Shown here piece by piece: positions 34,043-43,498 of a stretch of DNA of 64,000 nucleotides. The stretch comes from Lawsonella sp012842085 (GTDB lineage Bacteria; Actinomycetota; Actinomycetes; Mycobacteriales; Mycobacteriaceae). The stretch lies in contig DAINXV010000001.1 in NCBI GenBank assembly GCA_036749735.1, forward strand, positions 496,001 through 560,000, written 5' to 3'. Each line of letters starts with the position of its first letter. The first letter of the stretch is position 1. A model generated the notes under the pieces. It searched no databases and was not told where the DNA came from. It was given only the letters and a program-made list of their open reading frames with translations. Made by a program: the position numbers and the translations under genes.

Positions 34043-35574
34043 GTCTTTCCGCCTTCCTTCCCATCTTTGTAGCTTTCCCGCTACTTACCGCGCTCATCCT
34101 TATCCTTTTCCCCCACCTGCTGGCCCGGCGCATCGCCTACATGGTGGTACCCGCCATTACTACTGCTGGCGGTGTTGGGCTTTTGGTGGAGCACACCCAG
34201 GAACCGGTGATAGCTAACCAAATTGGTGGTTTCCTCCCGGGCGTTGGCATCGCTTTTGTGTCCGATGCTTTCAGCGCATTGATGCTGGTGGCCACTGGCA
34301 TTCTGGTGTTTGCCGCGAACTGGTTCGCTATCTCCACTGGAGAAGATGAACGCAACCGCTACTTCCCTTCCCTCGCGTTGGTACTGCTCGCCGGCGTGAA
34401 TGGAGCCCTGCTTACCGCCGACCTCTTCAACCTCTTCGTGTGGATTGAGGTCATGCTGATGCCGAGCTACGCGCTGCTTGCCATTAGTGGTACCTGGCGG
34501 CGTATCGGTGTTGACCGCATGTTTGTGGTCGTCAACCTGCTGACATCCTCGATGTTCCTACTCGGTGTGGTGTACACCTATGGTGCTGCCGGCCGCGTTA
34601 ATATTGCTGCCTTGGCAGGAGCTGCTCGCACCAACCCGCACATTGCTGCCAGCATGCTGGTCTGTATTGTGGCGCTGGCAGTGAAGGCAGGTATCTTCCC
34701 GGTCCACGGTTGGCTGCCCCGTGCCTACCCGGGCGCCTCTGCCGCAGTGATGGGGCTGTTCTCTGGTCTTCATACGAAAGTGGCTGTTTATGCCATCTAC
34801 CGTATTGTGAGCGCAATCTTCGTCTTTGATCCCCGCGGACAGTGGATCGTGGTGGCCATCATGTGCTTGACGATGATTGTGGGCGGCTTTGGCTCCCTCG
34901 GGGAACAGCGCATGCGCGGTTCCCTGGCGTTCCAGATGGTGTGCGGCATTGGCTACATCATGATGGGTCTGGTTTTGGCCACCTCCGGGCAGGGGCAGGA
35001 TGCTCGGGCAGTTGCTCTCGGAACAGGTGTCTTCTACCTCATTCACCACATGCTGACCATGGGGTCGCTCATCCTCACCACTGGCGCTATTGAAGAAACC
35101 TACGGCTCTGGCCGCTTCGACCGACTCGATGGTCTGCAACGACGCGAACCGCTGGCAGCAGCCATTATGGCGGGCGGCATGTTGAGCCTGGTGGGCTTCC
35201 CCCCGTTTTCGGGAGTGCTGGGCAAGGTTGGTATTGCCCAATCTGCGGCGACCGTGGGCGGGCTGATGGCATGGGTCGTCATCTCCACCATTATTGTGAG
35301 CTCGCTCGGTGCGCTGCTGTCCATGATGGTGATGTGGAAAGGCGTATTCTGGGGTCCCCGGATGGCCATGTACCGGCCGATTGGGGCCGAGGAGTACATC
35401 CCGGTGGGTGAAGATCTGCGCATTAAGAAAAAACAGTTAGCCCCCGGTGGGTTCCTGTTGGGCCTGAGTGTGTTGGTTTTCTTCTTTGCTGGCCAAGTGG
35501 TCACAGCCACCACCAATGCCGGTTTCTCGATGCTGGACATCAATAGTTACGTAGAGGCGGTGTTAATGCTGTGA
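34039..35574 (+). CDS. mrpD: Na+/H+ antiporter subunit D
   Basis: The second NuoL/M-like subunit, 511 residues, with about 14 helices. Conserved positions include NLFVWIEVMLMPSYALLAIS (glutamate on helix 5) and KAGIFPVHGWLPRAYPGASA (lysine on helix 7), both needed for proton transfer in this family. The GTG start at 34039 overlaps the mrpC stop by four bases. Confidence 0.95.
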   Translation: MSLSAFLPIFVAFPLLTALILILFPHLLARRIAYMVVPAITTAGGVGLLVEHTQEPVIANQIGGFLPGVGIAFVSDAFSALMLVATGILVFAANWFAISTGEDERNRYFPSLALVLLAGVNGALLTADLFNLFVWIEVMLMPSYALLAISGTWRRIGVDRMFVVVNLLTSSMFLLGVVYTYGAAGRVNIAALAGAARTNPHIAASMLVCIVALAVKAGIFPVHGWLPRAYPGASAAVMGLFSGLHTKVAVYAIYRIVSAIFVFDPRGQWIVVAIMCLTMIVGGFGSLGEQRMRGSLAFQMVCGIGYIMMGLVLATSGQGQDARAVALGTGVFYLIHHMLTMGSLILTTGAIEETYGSGRFDRLDGLQRREPLAAAIMAGGMLSLVGFPPFSGVLGKVGIAQSAATVGGLMAWVVISTIIVSSLGALLSMMVMWKGVFWGPRMAMYRPIGAEEYIPVGEDLRIKKKQLAPGGFLLGLSVLVFFFAGQVVTATTNAGFSMLDINSYVEAVLML

Positions 35575-36002
35575 AACGGGTTGTAACAACTCCGGTGGAC
35601 TTTATTCGAAGTATTTTCCGCTGGACTGTCTACGCACTGTGGCTTCTTAAAGAGGTCGTCGTCAACGCCTACTACATGGCATTCGACGTCAACCACCGCA
35701 AGAGCAAGATTTCTCCTGCTATTCTGCGGTTCCCTATTCGCCATATGACCAGTGCAGAAGTAGTTGTGCTGGCCACCTCCATCACCATGACCCCGGGTAG
35801 CCTGGTGCTCGCCATTGACCGTGGCGAACCGACCCCATCCTCCCCCATCGACGGTGTGTCCTCACCCGGTGAACACGGCTTCCTACTGGTGCACGTGGTG
35901 TATGCGGAGGACCTGGAACAAGAACGCGCCGTTATTAACGACGTGCGGTCGCATGTGATGCGTGCGAGCCGCGGCTGGAAATGGAAGGAGGGCGACGACT
36001 AG
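35571..36002 (+). CDS. mrpE: Na+/H+ antiporter subunit E
   Basis: This 143-residue member has two N-terminal membrane helices (FRWTVYALWLLKEVVVNAYY) and the family hallmark TMTPGSLVLAIDRGEP, then a soluble end with LLVHVVYAEDLEQE. MrpE is specific to Mrp complexes and helps assembly. Starts four bases before the mrpD stop. Confidence 0.93.
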   Translation: MKRVVTTPVDFIRSIFRWTVYALWLLKEVVVNAYYMAFDVNHRKSKISPAILRFPIRHMTSAEVVVLATSITMTPGSLVLAIDRGEPTPSSPIDGVSSPGEHGFLLVHVVYAEDLEQERAVINDVRSHVMRASRGWKWKEGDD

Positions 36003-36271
36003 TGGAAATATTGGAAGTTATTTTCGCAGTAGCCATCGCCTTCATTGGGTTAGGCATGGCTTTGGCGCTCTACCGCGCCATCATTGGCCCCGATGGTGCC
36101 ACCCGTGCCGTCATCTCCGACCTCGTATTCTTTAGCACCATCTCGTTGGTTGGCATTATCGGTATTCTTAATGGCTCCTCGATAGTATTCGACGTCATTG
36201 TGATTGCCGGCCTCCTGGGGGCTGTCTCCTCGATCGCCCTGGCCCGCGTCATCAATAGGGGGCACCGATGA
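36002..36271 (+). CDS. mrpF: Na+/H+ antiporter subunit F
   Basis: The 89-residue product has three helices with ALYRAIIGPDGATRAVISDL, where the Asp is thought to bind Na+ in MrpF. The GTG at 36002 overlaps the mrpE stop by one base and gives the expected N terminus. A longer frame from 35981 would begin inside mrpE without need. Confidence 0.92.
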   Translation: MEILEVIFAVAIAFIGLGMALALYRAIIGPDGATRAVISDLVFFSTISLVGIIGILNGSSIVFDVIVIAGLLGAVSSIALARVINRGHR

Positions 36272-36747
36272 GTTTTTGGCTACAGATTCTTATTGGGGTC
36301 ATTGTGCTGACCGGCGCCATCCTTATTTTCGACACCGGTATTGCTATGAACCGGGCACGCGACTCCATTACCCGTGTCAACATGGTGAGCCCCGCTGTTT
36401 ATGTGGGTTTTCCACTTGTCGTGCTAGGCCTGCTTCTTACTGATTTTGGGCTGAACGGTTTCAACTGGGTGCACCTGCTGGAGTTCATTCTGCTGATTCT
36501 GGGCCTACCCGTAGCCTCCGCCATGGGTTCCATGCAGTTGGGACGTGCCATGATGCTGACCCAAACTCGTGTAGATCCCCGCACTGTGCGCGAAGACTTG
36601 CGCCTTATTGGCCCGGTGGAGGAACATCCCCAAGTTGGTCTCCACGACTCTCCCTCCCGCTACCCCACCGAAGGGGAACTGCAGTGGGAGATTCCAGACA
36701 ATGTGGATGAAGACACTATGGATTCCGATAATTCGGATGACAAGTAG
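36268..36747 (+). CDS. mrpG: Na+/H+ antiporter subunit G
   Basis: The 159-residue protein has three helices typical of MrpG (FWLQILIGVIVLTGAILIF, then TRVNMVSPAVYVGFPLVVLG). It then has a cytoplasmic tail of about 55 residues rich in acidic and proline residues, longer than in most relatives. It closes the operon and is followed by a two-way terminator. Confidence 0.92.
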   Translation: MSFWLQILIGVIVLTGAILIFDTGIAMNRARDSITRVNMVSPAVYVGFPLVVLGLLLTDFGLNGFNWVHLLEFILLILGLPVASAMGSMQLGRAMMLTQTRVDPRTVREDLRLIGPVEEHPQVGLHDSPSRYPTEGELQWEIPDNVDEDTMDSDNSDDK

Positions 36748-36797
36748 CAGGTAGCAAGTAGCAACTACTAGGACTGTTCCCGTCCATATACACACAT

Positions 36798-36838
36798 AAA
36801 TAGCGCCCGGCAGCTTGATGAACTGCCGAGCGCTATTT
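36798..36838. terminator. Two-way terminator between mrpG and katA
   Basis: AAATAGCGC-C-CGGCAG pairs with CTGCCG-A-GCGCTATTT around a nine-base loop; the single C/A mismatch is internal. A/T runs flank both sides so it can serve both converging operons. Confidence 0.85.
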
Positions 36839-36860
36839 ACTATTTGGTAGCTATTTTCAG

Positions 36861-38363
36861 TTACTTGAGAGAGTCTTTGAAGTCTTTCTCCATACGGTTG
36901 CCGACTTCCTCGTCGATCTTTCGCCAGTAGTCGAAGACCCGAGAAAGAATCGGCTCTTCCACCTCGCCGAGAGTTCCGACGACGTTGCTGACGAGACGGT
37001 CACGTTCTTCCTCGCTCATGACCTCACGAACCAGGACGTGAGCCTGTGAGAAATCGTCATCCTCCGGGTGCGGGTAGGGATCGCCACGGTATGGTTCGTC
37101 ACCGTGCGGCTCCCACCGTCCCCAGTCTCCCGGAGACTTCTCCGCGTCGGCGCGGGGTCCGTCATAGCTGTTCGGTACATAGGTCGGTACCGTCGGCTCG
37201 CTGAACTCCATCGCAGCGGCGCCCTGGTGGCTGTAGTTGTTCACATTAGCGAGTGGGCGGTTCGGGGGAAGTTGCTCGAAGTTTCCACCGAGACGGTGAC
37301 GCTGCGTATCCGGGTAGGCGAAGACGCGTCCTAACAGCATCTTGTCGGGGCTGAATCCGACACCACGTACCAGGTTCGAGGGGCTGAAGGCCGCCTGCTC
37401 AACTTGCACATGGAAGTTCTTCGGGATTTCGTTCAGAGTCAGCTTACCGACCGGGATGAGTGGGTAGTCCTTCTGACTCCAGGTCTTAGTAATGTCGAAG
37501 GGGTTGACCTTGTACTTCTCGGCCTCGTCCTCCGGCATAATCTGCATCTTGAGAGTCCAGGTCGGGTAGTTACCATCCTTAATGGCTTGGTAGAGATCGC
37601 GACGGTGGTACTCCGGATCGACGCCGGCCAAGCGGTCGGCTTCGTCCTGCGGCAGGTAGCCGTTTCCAAGATCAGTCTTGAAGTGGTACTTCACCCAGAA
37701 GCGCTCGCCCTTCTCATTAATCCACTGGAAAGCGTGGGACGAGAAGCCGTCCATCTCACGGTAGGTGGAGGGAATGCCGCGGTCTCCGAAGAGCCAAGCA
37801 ACCTGGTGGGCAGATTCGGTTGCAAGGGTCCAGAAGTCCCAGCGCATGTTCCAGTCCTGCAGGTCAGTATCTGGAGTGCGCTTCTGCGAGTGAATAAAGT
37901 CCGGGAACTTAATAGCGTCACGGATAAAGAAGATCGGGGTGTTGTTTCCGACCATGTCGTAGTTGCCCTCTTCGGTGTAGAACTTCAGAGCGAAACCACG
38001 GGGGTCGCGGACGGTATCAGCGGACCCCTTTTCACCGGCGACGACGGAGAATCGTGCCAAGACCGGAGTCTTTTTGCCGGGCTGCAGGAAGTCCGCGCAG
38101 GTGTAGGCAGATACGTCCTCAGTTACTTCGAATTCGCCGAAAGCACCAGCACCCTTCGCGTGGACCACACGCTCCGGAATGCGCTCCCGGTCGAAGTGAG
38201 CAAGTTTGTCAACTAATCCGACATCATGCAGTCCGATGTAGCCTTGTTTACCTTGCTGCACCGAAAAGTCATCAGAAGTGATTGGCGTACCCGCATTGGT
38301 GGTTGTTGCGGTGTTATGGGCGGAGGGCCGAAGGCCCCGCTCGCTAGGTTTCTCGTTCGTCAT
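36861..38363 (-). CDS. katA: Monofunctional haem catalase
   Basis: The enzyme breaks down hydrogen peroxide. The 500-residue length places it in the small-subunit clade. Active-site His is in PERVVHAKGAGAFG, Asn in YDMVGNNTPIFF and the haem-ligand Tyr in RVFAYPDTQRHRLG. The C-terminal 100 residues are unlike the large-subunit flavodoxin domain, so none is present. A good promoter and a dyad lie upstream. No furA-type regulator or ankyrin-like partner is adjacent. This gene suits an organism living between aerobic and anaerobic conditions. Confidence 0.97.
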   Translation of the reverse strand: MTNEKPSERGLRPSAHNTATTTNAGTPITSDDFSVQQGKQGYIGLHDVGLVDKLAHFDRERIPERVVHAKGAGAFGEFEVTEDVSAYTCADFLQPGKKTPVLARFSVVAGEKGSADTVRDPRGFALKFYTEEGNYDMVGNNTPIFFIRDAIKFPDFIHSQKRTPDTDLQDWNMRWDFWTLATESAHQVAWLFGDRGIPSTYREMDGFSSHAFQWINEKGERFWVKYHFKTDLGNGYLPQDEADRLAGVDPEYHRRDLYQAIKDGNYPTWTLKMQIMPEDEAEKYKVNPFDITKTWSQKDYPLIPVGKLTLNEIPKNFHVQVEQAAFSPSNLVRGVGFSPDKMLLGRVFAYPDTQRHRLGGNFEQLPPNRPLANVNNYSHQGAAAMEFSEPTVPTYVPNSYDGPRADAEKSPGDWGRWEPHGDEPYRGDPYPHPEDDDFSQAHVLVREVMSEEERDRLVSNVVGTLGEVEEPILSRVFDYWRKIDEEVGNRMEKDFKDSLK

Positions 38364-38425
38364 TTTTACCTTTCATGTTGCGGCGAATTAGAGGTAGTAC
38401 TTATCTGACTTGCCGTTATATCTTC

Positions 38426-38453
38426 ATGATACTTATCAATAAAACTTTGTCAA
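38426..38453 (-). promoter_or_regulatory. katA: katA promoter with overlapping dyad
   Basis: On the minus strand TTGACA (38448-38453) and TATCAT (38426-38431) are 16 bases apart. A palindrome TGATA-CT-TATCA (38427-38438) overlaps the -10 region, a suitable place for a repressor. The start codon lies about 60 bases downstream. Confidence 0.6.
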
Positions 38454-38581
38454 TAGTTTTTTATTTATAATACGGCGTTATGAAACAGGTGTTCTGCATA
38501 ACCGCTAGTCGCACACAGGAAATGGCTGCTCACTTTGTGTTTTATGAAATTTGTCACACTCTACCTGGGCAAATACATAAA

Positions 38582-38613
38582 AGGCGCCGGGAAGGAAAAC
38601 CTTCCCGGCGCCT
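38582..38613 (-). terminator. Terminator of lysC-asd
   Basis: A perfect 14-base stem AGGCGCCGGGAAGG / CCTTCCCGGCGCCT with a four-base loop is followed on the minus strand by TTTTATG. Confidence 0.92.
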
Positions 38614-38646
38614 AACTTATTTGAAGTTGTAAATCAGCTCCGCGAA

Positions 38647-39705
38647 CTAGGAACCAAGCTTCTGGGCGGCCAGTAGCTCCGCAATCTGAACAGTGTTGAG
38701 TGCAGCACCCTTGCGCAGGTTATCTCCGGAAACAACCAAGTTCAGGCCGCGGTTGTGCTCGACGGAAGAGTCCTGGCGAATACGGCCCACCAGTGAGGGG
38801 TCAATGCCGGTGGCAGCCAATGGGGTGGGGACATCCACCAGTTTCACGCCCGGCGCATCAGACAGGGCTTTACGAGCCTCGTCCGGAGTGATAGCGACCT
38901 TAAACTGGGCGTTGATGACCATAGTGTGGGCAGTCATGACAGGAACCCGCACACAGGTACCGGATACCGGAAGTTCCGGAATGCGCAGAATACGGCGCGA
39001 TTCGTTGCGCAGCTTCTGCTCTTCGTCGGTCTCTTCGGATCCGTCATCCACAATGTTGCCGGCCATGGGCACCACATCAAAGGCGATGGGGGCGACGTAG
39101 GGGCCGAGGTCCTCAGCTTTCATGATGGAGCCATCGTAGGTGAGGTCTTCCATCTGGTCGACATTGTCGCGAACCTGCTGGGCCAGAGCCTTCACACCAG
39201 CCAGACCAGAGCCTGAAACCGCCTGGTAGGAGGAAATGAACATGCGCTCCAGGCCAGCAACATCGTGCAGGCGCTGCATAACCGGCATGCATGCCATGGT
39301 GGTGCAGTTTGGATTCGCAATAATCCCCTTCTTGGGGTTGATGGCCTCGTCCGGGTTGCACTCGGTCACAATGAGGGGAACGTCGGGGTCTTTACGCCAT
39401 GCGGAGGAGTTGTCGACCACGGTGGCGCCGGCAGCAACGAAACGGGGGGCGTTCTTCTTGGAGGCGGTGGCACCAGCCGAGAAAATGGCGATGTCGATGC
39501 CTTTCAGATCGTCATCAGAGACGGCATCAACGTCTTCTACGACGACATCTTCGCCACGGAATTGCAGTACCTTACCGGCCGAGCGGTGGGAAGAAAAGAA
39601 GCGGATCTTGTCGCACGGAAAGTCGCGTTCTTCCAAGATGGAGCGCATAACCTGGCCAACCTGGCCGGTGGCGCCAACGACGGCGAGAGTGAGATCAGTA
39701 GACAT
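38647..39705 (-). CDS. asd: Aspartate-semialdehyde dehydrogenase
   Basis: It reduces aspartyl phosphate to aspartate semialdehyde, the branch point to lysine, diaminopimelate, threonine and methionine. The 352-residue protein has an N-terminal NADP fold AVVGATGQVGQVM, then IFSAGATASK, the catalytic cysteine in ANPNCTTMACMPV and YQAVSGSGLAG. The C terminus has the His of the active site (RVPVMTAHTMVINA). It follows lysC by 31 bases, giving the usual lysC-asd operon. Confidence 0.97.
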   Translation of the reverse strand: MSTDLTLAVVGATGQVGQVMRSILEERDFPCDKIRFFSSHRSAGKVLQFRGEDVVVEDVDAVSDDDLKGIDIAIFSAGATASKKNAPRFVAAGATVVDNSSAWRKDPDVPLIVTECNPDEAINPKKGIIANPNCTTMACMPVMQRLHDVAGLERMFISSYQAVSGSGLAGVKALAQQVRDNVDQMEDLTYDGSIMKAEDLGPYVAPIAFDVVPMAGNIVDDGSEETDEEQKLRNESRRILRIPELPVSGTCVRVPVMTAHTMVINAQFKVAITPDEARKALSDAPGVKLVDVPTPLAATGIDPSLVGRIRQDSSVEHNRGLNLVVSGDNLRKGAALNTVQIAELLAAQKLGS

Positions 39706-39736
39706 ATTGTCTCCTTAATATTGAGGCAGTTTCCGC

Positions 39737-41002
39737 TTAGCGGCCGGTGCCAGCGTAGACGATTGCTTCTTCTTCGGTGCCGAGGTTGAAGGCTTCGTGA
39801 ATAACCTTCACTGCGGTCTCCACCTGGGCGGAGTCGATCAGAACAGAGAGTCGAATCTCGGAGGTGCTGATGAGGTCGATGTTGACGCCCGCTTCAGCAA
39901 GTGCTTCACAGAAGGTGGCGGTGACGCCGGGGTGGGACCTCATGCCGGCACCAATGAGGGATACTTTGGCGACGTGGTCGTCAAAGAGAACCTGGTCGAA
40001 ACCAATGCTGTCCTTGTGGTCGTTGAGAAGCGCCACAGCGCGGGGGGCGTGGGCGGTAGGACAGGTGAAGGTGATGTCGGTCTTTCCATTTTCAACATCG
40101 GAAAGGTTCTGCAGCACCATGTCGATATCGATTTCGGCATCGGCGATGACGCGGAATACAGAAGCGGCGTATCCGGGCTGATCCGGAAGACCAATGATGG
40201 TGATTTTTGACTCAGACGTATCGTGAGCCACACCAGTGAGAATTGCTGATTCCACGGGAATATCCTCCATAGATCCGGCGATGATGGTGCCGGGTTGGTT
40301 ACTGTACGACGAGCGCACATGAATGGGCATGTTGCCGCTTCGTGCGTATTCCACACAACGCAGCATAAGAATCTTGGAACCCACAGCAGCCATCTCTAGC
40401 ATTTCTTCGAAAGAGATCTTGTCTAGCTTGCGGGCATTGGGAACGATGCGGGGATCGGCACTGTAGACGCCGTCGACGTCAGTGTAGATTTCACAGACGT
40501 CGGCGTTGAGTGCTACTGCCAACGCAACGGCAGTGGTGTCGGATCCACCGCGACCGAGGGTGGTGACGTCCTTGGTGCTTTGCGATACTCCTTGGAATCC
40601 GGCGACCAACACGATCTTGCCTTCTTCCAATGCCTTTGAGACGCGTCCAGGGGTGACATCAAGAATACGAGCGTTTCCATGCTTAGCGGTGGTGATGACA
40701 CCGGCCTGCGAACCAGTCATCGAAACAGCCTCCGCACCCAACGAGGCAATAGCCATCGCCACCAAGGCATTAGAAATACGCTCACCAGCAGTGAGCAGCA
40801 TGTCCATTTCACGCTCGGGAGGAATAGGGTTAACGGAGGTAGCTAGATCCAACAGTTCGTCGGTGGTATCACCCATCGCCGAGCACACAACGACAACGTC
40901 GTTTCCGGCCTTCTTAGTAGCCACAATCCGTTCTGCTACGCGACGGATACGTTCGGCTGATTCTAAAGAAGAGCCGCCATACTTTTGTACGACGAGTGCC
41001 AC
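39737..41002 (-). CDS. lysC: Aspartate kinase
   Basis: It phosphorylates aspartate, the first step towards lysine, threonine and methionine. The GTG at 41002 follows GGAGG and yields 421 residues, the same length as LysC of Corynebacterium glutamicum. The kinase part has VQKYGGSSLES and GRGGSDTTAVALAVAL; the second half has two ACT domains for lysine/threonine inhibition (ITIIGLPDQPGYAASVFR and VSLIGAGMRSHPGVTATF). An internal ATG at 40270 gives MEDIPVESAILTGVA, placed like the start of the separate beta subunit of C. glutamicum, so alpha and beta chains may both be made. Confidence 0.96.
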   Translation of the reverse strand: MALVVQKYGGSSLESAERIRRVAERIVATKKAGNDVVVVCSAMGDTTDELLDLATSVNPIPPEREMDMLLTAGERISNALVAMAIASLGAEAVSMTGSQAGVITTAKHGNARILDVTPGRVSKALEEGKIVLVAGFQGVSQSTKDVTTLGRGGSDTTAVALAVALNADVCEIYTDVDGVYSADPRIVPNARKLDKISFEEMLEMAAVGSKILMLRCVEYARSGNMPIHVRSSYSNQPGTIIAGSMEDIPVESAILTGVAHDTSESKITIIGLPDQPGYAASVFRVIADAEIDIDMVLQNLSDVENGKTDITFTCPTAHAPRAVALLNDHKDSIGFDQVLFDDHVAKVSLIGAGMRSHPGVTATFCEALAEAGVNIDLISTSEIRLSVLIDSAQVETAVKVIHEAFNLGTEEEAIVYAGTGR

Positions 41003-41087
41003 GGGATATACCTCCATGTGCAGTGATTAATTTCACGCGTTATCTTACCCGCTCAAGGGCAGTATCTCCTAGTGAAAAAATAAATAA

Positions 41088-41121
41088 CAGGAAGGGCACC
41101 CCTTCTGAGGTGCCCTTCCTG
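41088..41121 (-). terminator. Terminator after the secreted hydrolase gene
   Basis: CAGGAAGGGCACC pairs perfectly with GGTGCCCTTCCTG around an eight-base loop. On the minus strand it is followed by TTATTTATTTTTT, so it stops readthrough from the hydrolase gene into lysC. Confidence 0.9.
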
Positions 41122-41169
41122 ACTTTGTTTTTAGCGATAGGCGAACAAAACTGTCGCACTATTTGCGTC

Positions 41170-42195
41170 TTACTTCAGGGCTGCAGCCTTTTCGTTGCGC
41201 TCAACATTCTTGAAGGCAGCGTCGCTCTGCAGGAAGTAGTTGGGTCCGACGAAGATCTCCTTGGCCTTCTGGTCGCCCTTGACGAGCCATTCAGCGAACG
41301 CCATCACAGAAGCGGCGTTAGCGGAGTGACGCGGGTGGTCCATGGCCTGGCCGTGGTAGGCGCCCTTCAGCATGCCGATCCAGGCCGGAGCCTTGTCGAT
41401 GGTGCGGTAGAGGTCGCGAACCCAGAACGGATCCTGGCAAATGGTGTCCTGTTCACCGGAAACGATGAAGGTAGGAACGGTGATCAGGGAAGGCTGGAAG
41501 AACAGGGAGGGGCCGGGCTGCAGCGGAACAGCGCCCAGAACCTTGAGTCCCGGGAATTCTTCCTGCATCTTGGGCAGCAACCAGCCAGCAGCAGATTGCG
41601 TGGATCCGCCACCAGCCGAGTGTCCGGTGAGGATTACCTTGGAGCGGTCAATGTGTCCGTACAGCGGAGACTTGGGATCCTCAGACTGCTTCTGGAGGTC
41701 GATGGCAGCGTTAACGTCGGTGTAGCCAGTCCAGTTGAGGAAGCTGTAGGTGACGGCAACGATGTAGCCGTTGGAGGCCCACAGTTTGTAGTTGTCATTG
41801 GTCATGCCAGGCTCGGCACCAATGCCCGGGGTGTAAATAATGACCGGGAGTTTACCCATCTTGTCAATGTTCTTGGGGTAGACGTACTCGACGCCGACTG
41901 GGCTCTCAGTCGCATCCGGGAAGGTTCCCCAGCACTTGTGAGGATCCTTGTTGTTGTGGCCAATTTCCAGAACCTTTTCGTAAATGGTGAAAACGAGGCC
42001 ACAATCTACGGCTGCAACGGTCTGAGTGGTCTCATGGGGACCAAAGTTGCCGTAGTTGTTCTGAATGTAGCCACCGGTCACAACGCCAGCTTCATCAACA
42101 CGGATGGGCTGCGGATCGGCGACAGCGGTTCCTGCGCCGAGGCCGAGGGTAAGCGCCATAGCGGCTACAGCGGAGAGAAGTTTGTTGGGTCGCAT
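41170..42195 (-). CDS. Secreted alpha/beta hydrolase (dienelactone-hydrolase/lipase type)
   Basis: The 341-residue protein has a signal peptide (NKLLSAVAAMALTLGLGAGTAVA). The active-site serine is in LTGHSAGGGSTQSA, the acid in VSGEQDTICQDP and the histidine in GAYHGQAMDHP. Four cysteines in the mature part suit disulfides outside the cell. The fold resembles polyester-degrading and chlorophyllase-like hydrolases. The chosen ATG follows AAAGGAT; an upstream in-frame ATG lacks a signal peptide start. It is one of several secreted lipid or ester hydrolases in this window. The substrate is not known. Confidence 0.88.
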   Translation of the reverse strand: MRPNKLLSAVAAMALTLGLGAGTAVADPQPIRVDEAGVVTGGYIQNNYGNFGPHETTQTVAAVDCGLVFTIYEKVLEIGHNNKDPHKCWGTFPDATESPVGVEYVYPKNIDKMGKLPVIIYTPGIGAEPGMTNDNYKLWASNGYIVAVTYSFLNWTGYTDVNAAIDLQKQSEDPKSPLYGHIDRSKVILTGHSAGGGSTQSAAGWLLPKMQEEFPGLKVLGAVPLQPGPSLFFQPSLITVPTFIVSGEQDTICQDPFWVRDLYRTIDKAPAWIGMLKGAYHGQAMDHPRHSANAASVMAFAEWLVKGDQKAKEIFVGPNYFLQSDAAFKNVERNEKAAALK

Positions 42196-42603
42196 TAGAC
42201 CTAATCCTTTCGGTTTTGTGAGCGTTGAGAGTCCGATGAGGCTCAACACGACACGGGAGGTAGCAAAAGAAAACTGTAGCTTTTGGGAGAAAATCCAAAA
42301 AACATTAGTCTCTTGAATAATTGCTTAAGAATGAGCTTAGCCTTAATGCCCGCTCTCCACCTTCTCTGTGGCAACAACTAAAACCAAGACTTTTGTCCAA
42401 AATAAATGTGATGCCACTGATCCGCCGCTGTCAGAGAAAGCCCCTCCTTATTCTGGAAAGCGGACCCCTGGCTGACTAGTATCAAATGAAGGTGTTGAAG
42501 TTGATTACGTCCATAGACAAGCGTTTTCACCATAGCGCCAGGAAATAAACATTCGTTACTTTTCCGCCAACTAGTATTTCCATCCGACAAGTTTCGAGGC
42601 CCT
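42196..42603. other. 408-base gap between divergent genes
   Basis: This AT-rich region lies upstream of both the hydrolase and the transporter gene and so must carry two promoters. I cannot fix -35/-10 pairs with confidence. A 20-codon open frame starts at 42486 without a ribosome site and is probably chance. No repeat or RNA gene was seen. Confidence 0.4.
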
Positions 42604-43458
42604 ATGGCAGACCAACTCATTGCCGCATCGCTGGCACTGTTGTCTGCTTTGGTCGTTGCCACCGGCACCGTCATCCGCCATCTTGTAGCCGAAGAAACTG
42701 CCCCCTCCGACGCTAAAAGCACAGCCCTCAGCACTATTACCTCCCTCAAATGGTGGGGTGGCGCTGGTGTCAGCATCGTTGGATATGGTCTGCAAGCAGC
42801 GGCACTTCGGTTCGCTTCGATTCTGCTAGTACAGCCCATCACCATACTGTCACTCTTTTTCGCGATGCCCCTTTCGGCCAAAATCACAGGCCGCACCGTC
42901 AGCAAAAAAGAGTGGTTCTGGGCAGTCATCCTGACGGTGAGCGTGGGCGTGCTGCTAGTGGTGGGACGCCCCACCAACGACCACACCAAAGCCCATCCGG
43001 CAATGTGGATAGGGTCACTGCTGGTCGGCCTGATCGTGGTTGTGATCCTGATCCGACTCGCCCGCAAAGGGCTCCGCAAAGAGCGGGCCCTATTGCTCGG
43101 TACCGCCTCCGGCTTCACCTACGGATACATGTCGTTTCTTACAAAAAGTGGCGTGATGGAACTTTCGGAAGGCGGATTGCGAGCCCTCGTCACAGGCTCC
43201 TCGCTCTACCTCATTATCGCTACCGCTATTGCGGCTACTTGGCTGCAACAAGCCGCTTTCAATGCGGGCGCCATCCAGCAATCCTTACCGGCGATGACGG
43301 TGGCCAGTCCCCTGACTTCTTCCATGCTGGGTGTGATTGTTTTCCAGGAGCGTTTCACAACCCCCGAACACCTTATTTGGATCCCCATTTTGGCAGCCAT
43401 TATGGCCGCCGTTTCGGTGGTTCTGCTTTCGCGCGCTGAAGCCGAAGAATCGGTTTAA
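42604..43458 (+). CDS. DMT-superfamily transporter
   Basis: The 284-residue membrane protein has about nine to ten helices in the arrangement of drug/metabolite transporters. Notable parts are SLKWWGGAGVSIVGYGLQAA in the first half and SLPAMTVASPLTSSMLGVIV in the second. Related proteins include the NIPA-like and YnfA-neighbour group common in Corynebacteriales, but the substrate is unknown. It overlaps no neighbour and converges with the cation efflux gene. Confidence 0.8.
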   Translation: MADQLIAASLALLSALVVATGTVIRHLVAEETAPSDAKSTALSTITSLKWWGGAGVSIVGYGLQAAALRFASILLVQPITILSLFFAMPLSAKITGRTVSKKEWFWAVILTVSVGVLLVVGRPTNDHTKAHPAMWIGSLLVGLIVVVILIRLARKGLRKERALLLGTASGFTYGYMSFLTKSGVMELSEGGLRALVTGSSLYLIIATAIAATWLQQAAFNAGAIQQSLPAMTVASPLTSSMLGVIVFQERFTTPEHLIWIPILAAIMAAVSVVLLSRAEAEESV

Positions 43459-43498
43459 GGGAATTCTTTTTCCTCTATTTCGCCTTCCCTAATGCCAC

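Noticed and set aside
36798..36838. Possible riboswitch between mrpG and katA
   Set aside because: The hairpin with A/T flanks between two converging genes is explained as a two-way terminator.
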